Of a stretch of 64,000 bases of DNA, positions 28,250 through 37,839 are shown piece after piece. Source of the DNA: Clostridia bacterium. GTDB taxonomy: Bacteria; Bacillota; Clostridia; Christensenellales; Aristaeellaceae. A program made the position numbers and the translations under genes. Where the stretch lies: NCBI GenBank assembly GCA_017512805.1, contig JAFWES010000025.1, positions 35,387 to 99,386 on the forward strand. Reading direction: 5' to 3'. The number at the start of each line of letters is the position of its first letter. The first letter of the stretch is position 1. A model generated the notes under the pieces. The model saw only the letters and a program-made list of their open reading frames with translations. It ran no database searches and had not been told where the DNA came from.

Positions 28250-28468
28250 CCTGCGTCCCCCTTTTTTGAAGCCGACCTGACGACCATCGAGGCTGACGCC
28301 TTCCAGGGCATCGCCGCGGAGGCCGTCCAGATCCCGGCCTCCGTTACAGCCATCGAAGGCAACCCCTTCGCCGGCAGCCAGGTGCAATACATCTTCGGCA
28401 CCCCCGGCACAGCGGCGGAGACCTTCGCCAATGGAAATGGATATATTTTCATTCCCGACGGGGAATGA
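28250..28468 (+). pseudogene. In-frame BspA module stranded behind a TGA stop
   Basis: Immediately after the stop of the upstream LRR gene the same reading frame stays open for 72 codons and then ends at TGA 28466-28468. It encodes FEADLTTIEADAFQGIAAEA, IPASVTAIEGNPFAGS and FGTPGTAAETFANGNGY, a typical terminal BspA-like unit similar to the fragment at 21480-21911. There is no start codon or ribosome binding site of its own. It is either a tail cut off by a nonsense change or a remnant of a duplicated gene end. Confidence 0.7.
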
Positions 28469-28490
28469 CAGTTCAGTCTGCAAATGTCAC

Positions 28491-28520
28491 AGGCCGCTCT
28501 CGATGTTGGGAGCGGCCTAC
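28491..28520 (+). terminator. Hairpin after the LRR gene
   Basis: AGGCCGCTC pairs with GAGCGGCCT around TCGATGTTGG; the T-run is poor (ACTTCGGTT). Probably a terminator for the LRR gene. Confidence 0.55.
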
Positions 28521-28587
28521 TTCGGTTAAAAAACTTCTTATGTTTTAGGGCTCAGATAGTATAAGAACCGGTTAACCGTCCTGTCCC

Positions 28588-30864
28588 TTACGCGTTGATC
28601 TGATCCAGCAGGGCCTGCAGCTGCTCGCGGGAGACTCCGCTGAAGCTGACCATAGCCCGAAGGGGCATGTAATTCATCATGGCCATGTTCATCTCGTCGC
28701 TGATCGCTTCGGAGGCGGCCTCGGATTTATTCTCCTCCCCTTCGCCCCCGCCAAAGGCGGACTGCATCTGCTGCATGGCGGCCTTCATCACGGCTGCTCC
28801 TTTCGGATTCGCCATGATGTCCATGAAGATGGAATTCTCGTCAAAATGGGCGGGGATGCACACGGTGCTTTCCACGGTTACGGCGGCACACAGGGCAATA
28901 TCCCGGCTGGAGGAACCGACAGCGATGTCGAACAGGCCGGTTTCCACATACCAGTCATGGATCTCGGTGTTCCAGTAGGCGAAGGACCGCTTGTCCAGCG
29001 TGAAAGAAACGGTCTTTGTTTCCCCGGGCGCCAGCTCCACCTTTTCGAAGCCCTTCAGCTCCCGCACGGGGCGGAAAACGGAGCTTTCCCGGTCTCCCAC
29101 GTACAGCTGGACCACTTCCTTCCCGGCGACCTTGCCGGTATTTTTGACGTCTACGGAAACGGTCAGGGTTTCCGTATCCAGGATCTTCTCCGCGCTCAGA
29201 ACCAGGTTGCTATAGGCGAAGGTGGTATAGCTCAGTCCGAATCCAAAGGGGAAGAGCACGTCCATCTTCTTCTTGTCGTAATACCGGTAGCCGACGAAGA
29301 CGCCCTCGTTATAGACGGCCGTATTGCCCTCGCCGCCGTAGCTCAGGTAGCAGGGAGTATCCTCCAGCCGCCGGGGCATGGTTTCCGGCAGGCGGCCGCT
29401 GGGATTTACCTCGCCGAAGAGCACTGCGCGGTTGGCGGCGCCCACATTCTGGCCGGCCAGGTAGCCTTCGATCAGGCCCTTTGCCTGATCCACCCAGGGC
29501 ATTTCCACGGGGGATCCGTTATACAGCAGGACGATGACGTTGGGGTTCACCGCCGCCACCGCTTCGATCAGAGCGTTCTGATTCGCGGGAATCCGCATAT
29601 GCGTCCGATCATAGCCCTCCGACTCGAAGGAGTCCGGCAGGCCGGCGACGATCAGCACCTTTTCCGCGGCTTTCGCGGCATCGAGAGCCTCCTGCGTCAG
29701 CGCCGCGTCGATGTCCTCGCTCTTGAGGCTGTATCCCTGGGCATAGGTGTACGCGTCTCCGGCGGCATCCAGCGCGTCCAGCAGGGAGGTCACTTTGAAG
29801 CAGTTGATGTGGGAGCTGCCGCCGCCCTGGAAGCGGGGCTTTTTCGCGAACTCGCCGATTACGGCCAGCTTGTCCCCCTTCTTCAGGGGCAGGATGTTCC
29901 CCTCATTCTTCAGCAGCACCATGCATTCCGCCGCCAGCTTTCCGGCCAGCTCGTGATCCGCTTCCTGATCCCAGGGCGTTTCAGGCTTCGCATGATCGAA
30001 ATAGCGCTGATGGATGGTCAGCATGCGCTCCACGCACAGATCCACATATTTTTCGTCCAGGCGGCCTTCCCTTACGGCTTGAACCACCAGCGCGTCATTC
30101 TGGCCGCCGGACGAGGGCATTTCCAGATCCAGCCCCGCGGGCACACCCTTCACCCGGTCGCTGACGGCGCCCCAGTCGCTCATGACGTATCCGTCGAAGC
30201 CCCATTCGCCCCTCAGCACGTCCGTCAGCAGCCATTTGTGCTGGGAAGCATATTCGCCGTTGAGCTTGTTATAGGAGCACATGAAGGTCCAGGCCTTGCC
30301 CCGCTTCGCTGCCGCCTCGAAGGCCGGCAGATAGATTTCCCGCAGGGTGCGCTCGTCCACAACGCTGTCGGAGGACATGCGGCGATGCTCCTGATCGTTG
30401 GCGGCAAAGTGCTTGACGCTGACGCCGATGTTTTTGCTCTGGACGCCCTGAATCAGATCTACCGCCATCTCTCCAGCCAGATAGGGATCTTCGCTCATAT
30501 ACTCGAAATTCCGGCCGCACAGGGGAGACCGCTTGATATTGATGGCGGGCCCCAGATTGACGGCTACCTGTTCATGCTGGCACTGATCCCCGATGGTTTC
30601 CCCGATTTTCCGGACCAGGGCCCGGTCAAAGCTGGCGGTGGAGGCGCAGGCCGCGGGAAAGCAGACCGCTTTGATGGAATCGTTGATCCCCAGGTGATCC
30701 CCCTGGTCGTCCTGCTTGCGGAGCCCGTGGGGGCCGTCGGACACCATGACTCCCTTGACACCAAGGCGTTCCACGCCGCGGGTGTGCCAGAAATCGGCAC
30801 CGGAGAGGAGGGAGCATTTTTCCTCCAGGGTCATCATAGCGACCAGTTCTTTGGGGGTAGGCAT
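28588..30864 (-). CDS. Glycoside hydrolase family 3 beta-glucosidase
   Basis: A 758-aa cytoplasmic GH3 enzyme that would hydrolyse beta-linked glucosides or xylosides. The N-terminal TIM-barrel has GVMVSDGPHGLR, CGRNFEYMSEDPYLAG, VKHFAANDQEHRR and the nucleophile region YVMSDWGA (Asp near residue 230). An alpha/beta sandwich domain and a fibronectin III-like domain (DVKNTGKVAGKEVVQLYV) follow. The C-terminal ~90 residues form an extra helical tail seen in some clostridial relatives. The ATG at 30862-30864 follows AAAGGAGTG; no signal peptide is present, so its substrates are probably imported oligosaccharides. It is divergent from the isomerase and GH2 genes. Confidence 0.95.
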   Translation of the reverse strand: MPTPKELVAMMTLEEKCSLLSGADFWHTRGVERLGVKGVMVSDGPHGLRKQDDQGDHLGINDSIKAVCFPAACASTASFDRALVRKIGETIGDQCQHEQVAVNLGPAINIKRSPLCGRNFEYMSEDPYLAGEMAVDLIQGVQSKNIGVSVKHFAANDQEHRRMSSDSVVDERTLREIYLPAFEAAAKRGKAWTFMCSYNKLNGEYASQHKWLLTDVLRGEWGFDGYVMSDWGAVSDRVKGVPAGLDLEMPSSGGQNDALVVQAVREGRLDEKYVDLCVERMLTIHQRYFDHAKPETPWDQEADHELAGKLAAECMVLLKNEGNILPLKKGDKLAVIGEFAKKPRFQGGGSSHINCFKVTSLLDALDAAGDAYTYAQGYSLKSEDIDAALTQEALDAAKAAEKVLIVAGLPDSFESEGYDRTHMRIPANQNALIEAVAAVNPNVIVLLYNGSPVEMPWVDQAKGLIEGYLAGQNVGAANRAVLFGEVNPSGRLPETMPRRLEDTPCYLSYGGEGNTAVYNEGVFVGYRYYDKKKMDVLFPFGFGLSYTTFAYSNLVLSAEKILDTETLTVSVDVKNTGKVAGKEVVQLYVGDRESSVFRPVRELKGFEKVELAPGETKTVSFTLDKRSFAYWNTEIHDWYVETGLFDIAVGSSSRDIALCAAVTVESTVCIPAHFDENSIFMDIMANPKGAAVMKAAMQQMQSAFGGGEGEENKSEAASEAISDEMNMAMMNYMPLRAMVSFSGVSREQLQALLDQINA

Positions 30865-31138
30865 GATCAATCACTCCTTTTTATTTATTTTCCCTGAGAA
30901 AACCGTCATAATCGACCAAATTGTTCATGCGGGTTCTTTCATTCATACTGTATCAATCCGCCCACCGTTTGTCAACAGAGAGATTTCTTTTGGGAAGCCG
31001 GAACAATAACAGGGAAAACCGCGTCCGATCCAGAAAGAATAATAGAGCCTGTGAAACGATCGGATCGAAGAAGGATTTGAAACCATTCGCCTGTCTGAAT
31101 CCATGAACCGCGTTTAATAGTGAAAGGAGAAGGATTAC

Positions 31139-31888
31139 TTGCAAATTGGAGCACAGATGTACACAACAAGGGAACTGTGTCAAACCCTGGAGGGCTTTGC
31201 GGACACCCTGACCCGGATTGCCGATATCGGCTACAAAACCGTGCAGGTTTCCGCCACCTGCCCCTTTGAGGCGGAGTGGCTGAAGGCGCAGCTGAAGCGC
31301 ACCGGCCTGCGGTGCGTGCTGACCCATACGCCCCCGCCCCGGATGCTGGGCGAGCTGGATCAGGTGATCGCGGATCACACCGTTTTCGGATGCGACTATA
31401 TCGGCCTGGGCTTCTGGTCCTTTGATCCGGAGAAGGATCAGAGCTACGAAAAATTCATGGAAACCTGGCCGGCCGTGGCGCGGAAAATCCATGAGGGCGG
31501 AAAGTATTTCATGTATCACAACCATGACCGGGAGTTTATCCATGTGGACGGGAAACCCATCCTGGAGCACCTGATGGAAAAGATCCCGGCGGAGATCATG
31601 GGCTTTACCCTGGATACCTTCTGGGTTCAGGCCGGCGGCGGCGATCCGGCGCAGTGGCTGGAAAAGCTGGCCGGGCGGATCCCCTGCATTCACCTGAAGG
31701 ATTATGCCTACGGCCGCTCCATGGCCGTGGTAGGAGAAGGAAACATCAATTTTGACCGGGTTTTTGAAAAAGCAGAAGCCGGCGGCACCAAGTATATGCT
31801 GGTGGAGCAGGACGACTGCCACGGAGAGGATCCCATCGAATGCCTGCGCCGCAGCTACGCTTACCTGAAAGCCTGCGGGTTCGATTAA
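31139..31888 (+). CDS. Sugar phosphate isomerase/epimerase (TIM barrel)
   Basis: A 249-aa AP-endonuclease-2/xylose-isomerase-like TIM-barrel protein. It starts at TTG 31139, which has AAAGGAGAAGG upstream and gives QIGAQMYTTRELCQTLEGF. Metal-ligand segments typical of the family are YFMYHNHDREF, GFTLDTFWVQAGG and CIHLKDY. Such proteins isomerise or epimerise sugars or inositol derivatives. It is 35 bp upstream of the GH2 gene and probably co-transcribed, so it may process the sugar released by that hydrolase. The exact substrate is unknown. Confidence 0.88.
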   Translation: MQIGAQMYTTRELCQTLEGFADTLTRIADIGYKTVQVSATCPFEAEWLKAQLKRTGLRCVLTHTPPPRMLGELDQVIADHTVFGCDYIGLGFWSFDPEKDQSYEKFMETWPAVARKIHEGGKYFMYHNHDREFIHVDGKPILEHLMEKIPAEIMGFTLDTFWVQAGGGDPAQWLEKLAGRIPCIHLKDYAYGRSMAVVGEGNINFDRVFEKAEAGGTKYMLVEQDDCHGEDPIECLRRSYAYLKACGFD

Positions 31889-31923
31889 AAGTAACGGCAG
31901 CATCATCAGAAAAGGAGAAGGAC

Positions 31924-34251
31924 ATGAGACAGATTATCCGCATGAATGAAAACTGGTGTTTCGTGCACCGCAGCGACTGCGACCCCGCGGTGATGCCCGC
32001 GGACGGGCAATGCGTCTGCCTGCCGCACAGCTGGAACGCGGTGGACGGGCATGACGGCCACGCCATCAACATACCAGCCAAAGACTGGTCCCAGGGGGAT
32101 CTTTCCGACACGCCGAAGGATCATTACGACCGGGGCAGCTACTGGTATTATAAAACCTTCCGGACGCCCGCGCAGCCGCTGCCGGGGGGAAGGGTGTATG
32201 TGGAAATTCCCGCCGCCGGCCTGATGGCTTCCGTTTATGTAAACGGACAGAAAGCCGTCTATCATGAAGGGGGATATTCGCTGTTCCGCGCCGACGTGAC
32301 GGATCTGTGCCGCGCGGAAGGAGAGAACCTGCTGGCCATTAACGTGTCCAACGTTTTTCAGACGAATGTGTATCCCCAATTCGCGGATTTTACCTTTTAC
32401 GGCGGGCTGTACCGCGGGGTGAATCTCCTGAGCGTGGCCGAAGCGCATTTTGATCTGGATTATTACGGCGGCCCCGGCATCATGGTGACGCCTCGGCCGG
32501 CTGTACAAGGATGCGCGGTTTTCAGCATCGTATCCTATCCGAAGCAAGCGGATGAAGATTATACCGTCTTCTATTCCATCGTCGGCCCGGACGGGAAGGA
32601 AGCCGCCTCTGGCGCCCGGCCCGCCGGTTCTCCGGCCATCGATCTGCCGGTTCCGAACGCGGCGCTCTGGAGCCCAGAGAATCCCAGCCTCTATACCGTG
32701 ACGGCCAGCCTGATGCGCCGCAACGAGGTGGTTGACGAGGTATCCGTCCGGTGCGGTGTCCGCTCTTTCAGCTGTTCTCCCCGGGATGGCTTTACGCTCA
32801 ACGGAAAGATTTATCCCCTGCGCGGGGTCTGCCGTCATCAGGACCGGCTGTACCGGGGAAACGCACTGACGACGGAAGAACACCAGGAGGATGCCCGTAT
32901 CATCAAGGAACTGGGAGCCAACGCCATTCGACTGGCGCATTATCAGCATTCCCAGGATTTCTATGACGCCTGCGACGAGCTGGGTTTCGTGGTCTGGGCG
33001 GAGATCCCCTTCATCACCCGGATGAGCGAGGATCCCGCCGCGCATGAAAACTGCGTGAGCATGATGAAGGAGCTGATTATCCAGAATTACAATCATCCCT
33101 GCATCTGCTTCTGGGGCCTGAGCAATGAAGTGCTGCTGGCCGGCCAGCTCAGCGACCGGCTGGTGGAAAACCACCGGGATCTGGAGAAGCTGGTGAAGGA
33201 GCTGGATCCCACACGGCTGAGCACCATCGCCCATGTGGCCGCGACGCCAGACGACTGCGATCTTCATAAAATCACGGATGTGGAAGCCTATAACCATTAC
33301 TTTGGCTGGTATTTGGGCAAAATCGAGGACAACGGTCCGTGGCTGGATGATTATCATGCCCGGTATCCGGACCGGTGCCTGGGCATCTCTGAATACGGCT
33401 GTGAAGGCATCCTCACCTTCCACAGCGCCGCACCGGAGGCCAAGGATTACAGCGAGGAATATCAAGCGCTGTATCATGAGGAAATGGTGCGGGTGTTCAA
33501 TGACCGGCCCTGGGTCTGGGGCAGCTTCCTCTGGAACATGTTCGACTTCGGCGCCGCGGCGCGCAACGAGGGCGGCGTGGCCGGGCGGAACAATAAGGGC
33601 CTGGTGACCATGGACCGAAAGATCAAAAAGGACAGCTACTATATCTACAAAGCCTGGTGGAATCCGGAACCCATGGTGCATATCTGCGGAAAGCGGTATG
33701 CCTGCCGGGCCGGAGAAACCACGGAAATCCGGGTCTATTCCAATCAGCCGGTCATCTCTCTGTATATCAACGGCGAGCTGCGGGAAGTGAAGAGCACCAT
33801 CCATAAGGTCGCCGTTTTCCGAACCGCGCTGCAGGAGGGCTTCAACACGGTTCTGGCCAGCGCCGGAGATGTGCGGGACACAGCCGTGCTGGAAAAAGTG
33901 GATCAGGAGCCGGCCGTCTATACGCTTCCCGCCGTGGCGGCCCGCCGCGCGCTGGCAAAGGAATGGGAGAAGGAAGACGTGGATCCCGATCAGCCCCTGG
34001 CGGAGAACCCGGGCGCCTACAGCGTATACGATTCCTTTGAAACGATTTTTGCCAGCCCGAAAGCCAAAGACATACTGCTGAAGGGCATATCCCTGGCCCG
34101 TAAAATGGAAGGTTCTCAGGTTGAAGGGTATCTGAACCGGAATAAAGATTTGCTGAAAAATGCCGTGACTTCCTTCCTGAAGGGAGAGGATCCAGCGGAA
34201 AAGAAAATTCTGGCGGTCATGAACAAGCTGCTCGGCGCCGTTGAAAAATAA
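31924..34251 (+). CDS. Glycoside hydrolase family 2 (beta-galactosidase-like)
   Basis: A 775-aa GH2 protein. It has an N-terminal jelly-roll sugar-binding domain (DRGSYWYYKTFRTP, GLMASVYVNGQ, YGGLYRGVNL) and an immunoglobulin-like domain, then the TIM barrel. The barrel contains the acid/base Glu in FWGLSNEV and the nucleophile Glu in ISEYGCEGI. The C-terminal ~180 residues include another beta domain and a helical tail. The ATG follows AAAAGGAGAAGG. It lacks a signal peptide. The sequence fits beta-galactosidase or beta-glucuronidase-type specificity; I cannot separate these by eye. Confidence 0.93.
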   Translation: MRQIIRMNENWCFVHRSDCDPAVMPADGQCVCLPHSWNAVDGHDGHAINIPAKDWSQGDLSDTPKDHYDRGSYWYYKTFRTPAQPLPGGRVYVEIPAAGLMASVYVNGQKAVYHEGGYSLFRADVTDLCRAEGENLLAINVSNVFQTNVYPQFADFTFYGGLYRGVNLLSVAEAHFDLDYYGGPGIMVTPRPAVQGCAVFSIVSYPKQADEDYTVFYSIVGPDGKEAASGARPAGSPAIDLPVPNAALWSPENPSLYTVTASLMRRNEVVDEVSVRCGVRSFSCSPRDGFTLNGKIYPLRGVCRHQDRLYRGNALTTEEHQEDARIIKELGANAIRLAHYQHSQDFYDACDELGFVVWAEIPFITRMSEDPAAHENCVSMMKELIIQNYNHPCICFWGLSNEVLLAGQLSDRLVENHRDLEKLVKELDPTRLSTIAHVAATPDDCDLHKITDVEAYNHYFGWYLGKIEDNGPWLDDYHARYPDRCLGISEYGCEGILTFHSAAPEAKDYSEEYQALYHEEMVRVFNDRPWVWGSFLWNMFDFGAAARNEGGVAGRNNKGLVTMDRKIKKDSYYIYKAWWNPEPMVHICGKRYACRAGETTEIRVYSNQPVISLYINGELREVKSTIHKVAVFRTALQEGFNTVLASAGDVRDTAVLEKVDQEPAVYTLPAVAARRALAKEWEKEDVDPDQPLAENPGAYSVYDSFETIFASPKAKDILLKGISLARKMEGSQVEGYLNRNKDLLKNAVTSFLKGEDPAEKKILAVMNKLLGAVEK

Positions 34252-34257
34252 GACCTG

Positions 34258-34293
34258 AATCCCCCTTTCCGCGCTTCGGAAAGGGGGATTTTG
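34258..34293. terminator. Bidirectional terminator between GH2 and the MFS remnant
   Basis: AATCCCCCTTTCC pairs perfectly with GGAAAGGGGGATT around GCGCTTC, with TTTT on the plus-strand side. Confidence 0.85.
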
Positions 34294-34303
34294 TATAACA
34301 TAA

Positions 34304-34960
34304 TCAGAAACCGAAGCAGACCATGTCCAGGATGCCCAGGAACCCGCCAAGGGCAAAAACGACGATATAACGGTTCGTAACCGGCAGCGTATCCAGCAGC
34401 CAGGCGACAAGCAGGCCGAAACCCAGGTTCACTCCCGCCACCAGCATATCCCTGAAAGAAAACCACCGTCCGCGGAGCCCGAGGGGAGCCAGGTCAGAAA
34501 ACCATGGAAGCCAGCACACATTGATCATCGCTCCGCAGCAGGATGAGATCCCCAGCAGAAAGATCATCGTCCACAGCGGCAGCCATGCCGGGTCCGCGGG
34601 AACGACCAGCGGGATCAGACCGAACAGAATCCACAGCGCCCGGGAAAAGATCCCGATCGTCAGCATATATCTTTTTCTCCGATGGGTCCTGTTCACCAGG
34701 ATGGAGAAAGGAATCTGAAGCAGGGCGGCGGCCTGGGGAATCCCGTTGATGAATCCGAACCCCAGATCCCCGGCTTTCAGCTCGTTGGCCAGGCCGACCA
34801 TCGCCGTTGTACCGCCCCCACAGATGATGCCATGCAGATTGCCAAACAGATTGGCCAGGAGGATCAGGCTCAGACTTCGCCGGATGGCCTGCGGCAGGTT
34901 AAATTCATCATACAGCAGGGTCAGCGAAGACGGATTTTTCCGCCCGAAGAACTTACGCAT
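34304..34960 (-). pseudogene. MFS transporter, N-terminal half only
   Basis: A 218-aa frame with about six membrane helices and the MFS loop 2-3-like segment VNRTHRRKRYMLTIG. It reads like the first half of a ~430-residue major facilitator protein and stops after GGFLGILDMVCFGF, where helix 7 should begin. The stop is 11 bp from the GH2 terminator, so the second half was probably lost by deletion. The ATG at 34958-34960 follows GAAAGGG. Six-helix half-transporters can exist, but this family normally needs both halves. Confidence 0.7.
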
Positions 34961-35123
34961 GTATACGCGCCCTTTCATCCTTCAGCATAAATGGTTTCCC
35001 GGAATGCAAGACGCTTTCCGGACAGCTGCCGGGGAAGCTCCCATTTTCAGTCAGGAGCATTCGGACGGACGGTGCAGGTGTCATTCTATAAGTTTGAGCA
35101 TCCTTTAAGTCAATCTTTTTTTT

Positions 35124-35179
35124 CACAAAAGGACGGTTCTTTTGTGCTGCTGTCCGCACAATAGAACCGTCCCCTTGTG
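35124..35179. repeat. REP/MITE-like hairpin repeat
   Basis: Two 23-bp arms, 35124-35146 and 35157-35179, are reverse complements at about 20 of 23 positions around a 10-bp loop. They contain the motif GGACGGTTCT, and each arm begins with CACA and ends with TTGTG. I recall this motif as a dispersed hairpin repeat in clostridial genomes, often linked with small transposases. It lies just beyond the livF stop and could serve as its terminator. Confidence 0.65.
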
Positions 35180-35194
35180 TATATGTTCTGTATG

Positions 35195-35914
35195 TTACTT
35201 CGCTCGTTCGCCCAGATAAGCTTTCTGGATGGCGGAGCTGGCCAGCAGCTCTTCCCCGGTGCCGCTCATGGTGATGCGGCCGGTCTCCAGCACATAGGCG
35301 TAATCGCAGGCGTGCAGGGCCGCGTTGGCGTTCTGTTCGATCAGCAGCACCGTCATGCCGGTGCTTTTCAGGGTTTTGATGATGGTGAAGATATCCTTCA
35401 CCACCAGGGGCGCCAGCCCCAGGGAGGGTTCGTCCATCATGATCATCTTCGGGCGGGTCATGATCGCCCGGCCCACAGCCAGCATCTGCTGCTCGCCGCC
35501 GGAGAGGGTGCCCGCCAGCTGCCACGAGCGCTCCCGCAGCCGGGGAAACAAATCGTACACATATTCGATATCCTGTTCGATAACATCCTTGTCCCTGCGC
35601 AGATAAGCCCCGATCCGCAGGTTTTCCAGCACCGTCAGATTCGAGAAGACCCGGCGCCCTTCCGGCACCATGGCGATGCCGGTTTCGACGATCTTCTGTG
35701 TACCGTAATCGGTAATATCCCTTCCCTCGAAGTAGACCCGGCCGTCCCGGGGGCGCACCAGCCCGGAGATGGTTCGCAGGGTCGTGCTCTTTCCCGCCCC
35801 GTTGGCTCCGATCAGTGTGACGATCTGCCCCTGTTCCACCTCGAAGGAGATGCCCTTCAGGGCTTCAATCCCTCCGTAGCTGACCACCAGGTTTGTGACC
35901 TTTAAGAGACTCAT
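35195..35914 (-). CDS. livF: Branched-chain amino acid ABC transporter ATPase LivF
   Basis: A 239-aa ATP-binding subunit of the Leu/Ile/Val-type (HAAT) importer. It has the Walker A motif GANGAGKSTTL, the signature LSGGEQQMLAVGRA and the Walker B region MIMMDEPSLGLAP. The segment VVSYGGIEALKGISFEVEQG is typical of LivF. It is the last gene of livJHMGF, and its ATG overlaps the livG stop by 4 bp (ATGA). Confidence 0.95.
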   Translation of the reverse strand: MSLLKVTNLVVSYGGIEALKGISFEVEQGQIVTLIGANGAGKSTTLRTISGLVRPRDGRVYFEGRDITDYGTQKIVETGIAMVPEGRRVFSNLTVLENLRIGAYLRRDKDVIEQDIEYVYDLFPRLRERSWQLAGTLSGGEQQMLAVGRAIMTRPKMIMMDEPSLGLAPLVVKDIFTIIKTLKSTGMTVLLIEQNANAALHACDYAYVLETGRITMSGTGEELLASSAIQKAYLGERAK

Positions 35915-36732
35915 TCTTCATCCACCCCCAGATACGCGGCAATGACCACGGGATTCTGCTGCACTTCCTCCGGCGTGCCGTTGGCGATGGGTTTCCCGAA
36001 ATCCAGGACATAGATCCGGTCGGAAATATCCATGACCAGGTTCATGTGGTGCTCAATCATAAACACCGTCAGATCAAATTCATTCTTGATGCGGACGATG
36101 AACTGCCCCAGCTCGGCGGTTTCCTGGGGATTCATGCCGGCGGCTGGTTCGTCCAGCAGCAGCAGGGAGGGATCCGTGGCCAGCGCACGGGCGATCTCCA
36201 GCAACCGCTGCTTGCCGTAGGGCAGGCTGGTAGCCAGCTCCTCCGCCACATCCGTCAGCCCCACCGTTTTCAGAAGCTTCCAGGCCTTTTCCCGGTTTTT
36301 CCGCTCTTCATCGGCATTGAGATGCAGCATCTGGGTTACCAGATTGCTCCTGCGCCGCAGGTGCATGGCCGTCATCACATTGTCCATCACGGTCATACCG
36401 GAAAAGAGTCGGATATTCTGGAAGGTGCGGGCGATGCCCATACGGGTAATCCGGTCAGGCGTATGATGAATCCGGCCGGAGCCGATCTCCTGATCCTTGA
36501 AGTAAATCCGGCCACCGGTGGGCTGATACACGGAGGTCACGCAGTTGAAGGCCGTGGTTTTTCCCGCCCCGTTCGGCCCGATGAGGGCCACGATTTCCCC
36601 CTGATCGATATGCATTGAGAAGTCGTTCACGGCGATCACGCCGCCAAACTGCATGGTCAGATGCTCCAGCTTCAGCACCGGAATGCCTGCGGTTTGCATA
36701 TCCGCCACGGTCTGCACATTCGCTTCGCTCAT
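35911..36732 (-). CDS. livG: Branched-chain amino acid ABC transporter ATPase LivG
   Basis: A 273-aa ATPase with Walker A GPNGAGKTTAFN, a RTFQNIRLFSGMTVMDNV segment diagnostic for LivG, and Walker B LLLLDEPAAGMNP. The signature region reads SLPYGKQRLLEIARAL, which is the normal LivG form. It pairs with LivF on the inner side of the LivHM channel. The start overlaps the livM stop by 4 bp and the end overlaps livF by 4 bp. About 18 extra residues precede the usual N-terminus. Confidence 0.95.
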   Translation of the reverse strand: MSEANVQTVADMQTAGIPVLKLEHLTMQFGGVIAVNDFSMHIDQGEIVALIGPNGAGKTTAFNCVTSVYQPTGGRIYFKDQEIGSGRIHHTPDRITRMGIARTFQNIRLFSGMTVMDNVMTAMHLRRRSNLVTQMLHLNADEERKNREKAWKLLKTVGLTDVAEELATSLPYGKQRLLEIARALATDPSLLLLDEPAAGMNPQETAELGQFIVRIKNEFDLTVFMIEHHMNLVMDISDRIYVLDFGKPIANGTPEEVQQNPVVIAAYLGVDEE

Positions 36733-37829
36733 TTTTCGGCTTCCTCCTTCCGCTTTTTCCGGAACAAATCCGGCAGTTCCTTCGTTCCCATGATGCCCCT
36801 GCGGAAGAACAGCACTACCACCATAATGATGACGGAAAACACCACCAGCCGGAACCCGTTGCGCAGCAGGGGAACCTCAAAGGAACCGATCATCTGCTTT
36901 TCATCCAGGAAGCGCAGCCACCACTCGCTGGCCGCCACAAAAAGGAAGGAGCTGAAGACGCTGCCCGTCACGGATCCCACGCCGCCGATGACCACGATCA
37001 GAAGAATCTCATATGTCATGGCGGTGGTAAAGAACTTAGCCTGAACCGTGGTCTGATACATGGCCAGCATCGCTCCGCCGATGCCGGCGAAGAAGGAGGA
37101 GATACAGAAAGCCAGCCGCTTGTGATGCGCCAGGTTGATCCCCATGGCCTCAGCGGCGATTTCGTCATCCCGGATGGACTTCAGCGCCCTGCCGTACCCG
37201 GAGTTCAGCAGCAGTACGATGAGCCCGATACAGACTCCTGAAATCAGGAAGGGAATCAGGGTGGACAGGTACACCGTCACCTCTCCCTGCGCGTTGCGGA
37301 TATTGAAATCGTTAAAATTGGGGAAAAGCCGCAGCATGTTGGAGCCGTTGGTCACCGGTCCCATGGGATTCCACTGAACGATCACGCGGATGATCTCCGC
37401 GAAGCCCAGGGTGGCAATGGCCAGATAATCACTCTTCAGCCGAAGGACCGGCAGGCCGATGAGGAAGGCGAAGAATGCCGCCGCCAGCCCCGCCAGCGCC
37501 AGCGCCAGCACCACCGGCAGGGCGAATTGAATCACCCCTCCGTCATAATACTGATATACCACCGGCCTGTCCGCCACAGGAATGGTGAAGATACCGTAAA
37601 CATAGGCTCCGATCAGCATGAAACCTGCCTGTCCCAGAGAAAATATGCCCGTAAAGCCGTTCAGCAGGTTCATAGACACCGCCACCAGCGCGTATGTGGC
37701 CCCTTTTTTCAGGACCGTAAAAAGCATGGAGGTGGCCGGCAGCACCTGCTCCGCCGCAAAAACTCCCGCGTATACCGCCGCGATGATGATCCAGGTGATC
37801 AGCGCGGGCACTTTGGATTTCTTTTTCAT
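36729..37829 (-). CDS. livM: Branched-chain amino acid ABC transporter permease LivM
   Basis: A 366-aa multi-pass permease with about nine helices. LivM-type segments are GFTGIFSLGQAGFMLIGAY, LKSDYLAIATLGFAEIIR and GYGRALKSIRDDEIAAEAMGI. It forms the membrane channel with LivH. I chose the ATG at 37827-37829, which follows GGTGAGGGAA and leaves 10 bp after livH; a longer frame reaching 37865 would overlap livH. The C-terminus is charged and cytoplasmic. Confidence 0.94.
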   Translation of the reverse strand: MKKKSKVPALITWIIIAAVYAGVFAAEQVLPATSMLFTVLKKGATYALVAVSMNLLNGFTGIFSLGQAGFMLIGAYVYGIFTIPVADRPVVYQYYDGGVIQFALPVVLALALAGLAAAFFAFLIGLPVLRLKSDYLAIATLGFAEIIRVIVQWNPMGPVTNGSNMLRLFPNFNDFNIRNAQGEVTVYLSTLIPFLISGVCIGLIVLLLNSGYGRALKSIRDDEIAAEAMGINLAHHKRLAFCISSFFAGIGGAMLAMYQTTVQAKFFTTAMTYEILLIVVIGGVGSVTGSVFSSFLFVAASEWWLRFLDEKQMIGSFEVPLLRNGFRLVVFSVIIMVVVLFFRRGIMGTKELPDLFRKKRKEEAEK

Positions 37830-37839
37830 TTCCCTCACC

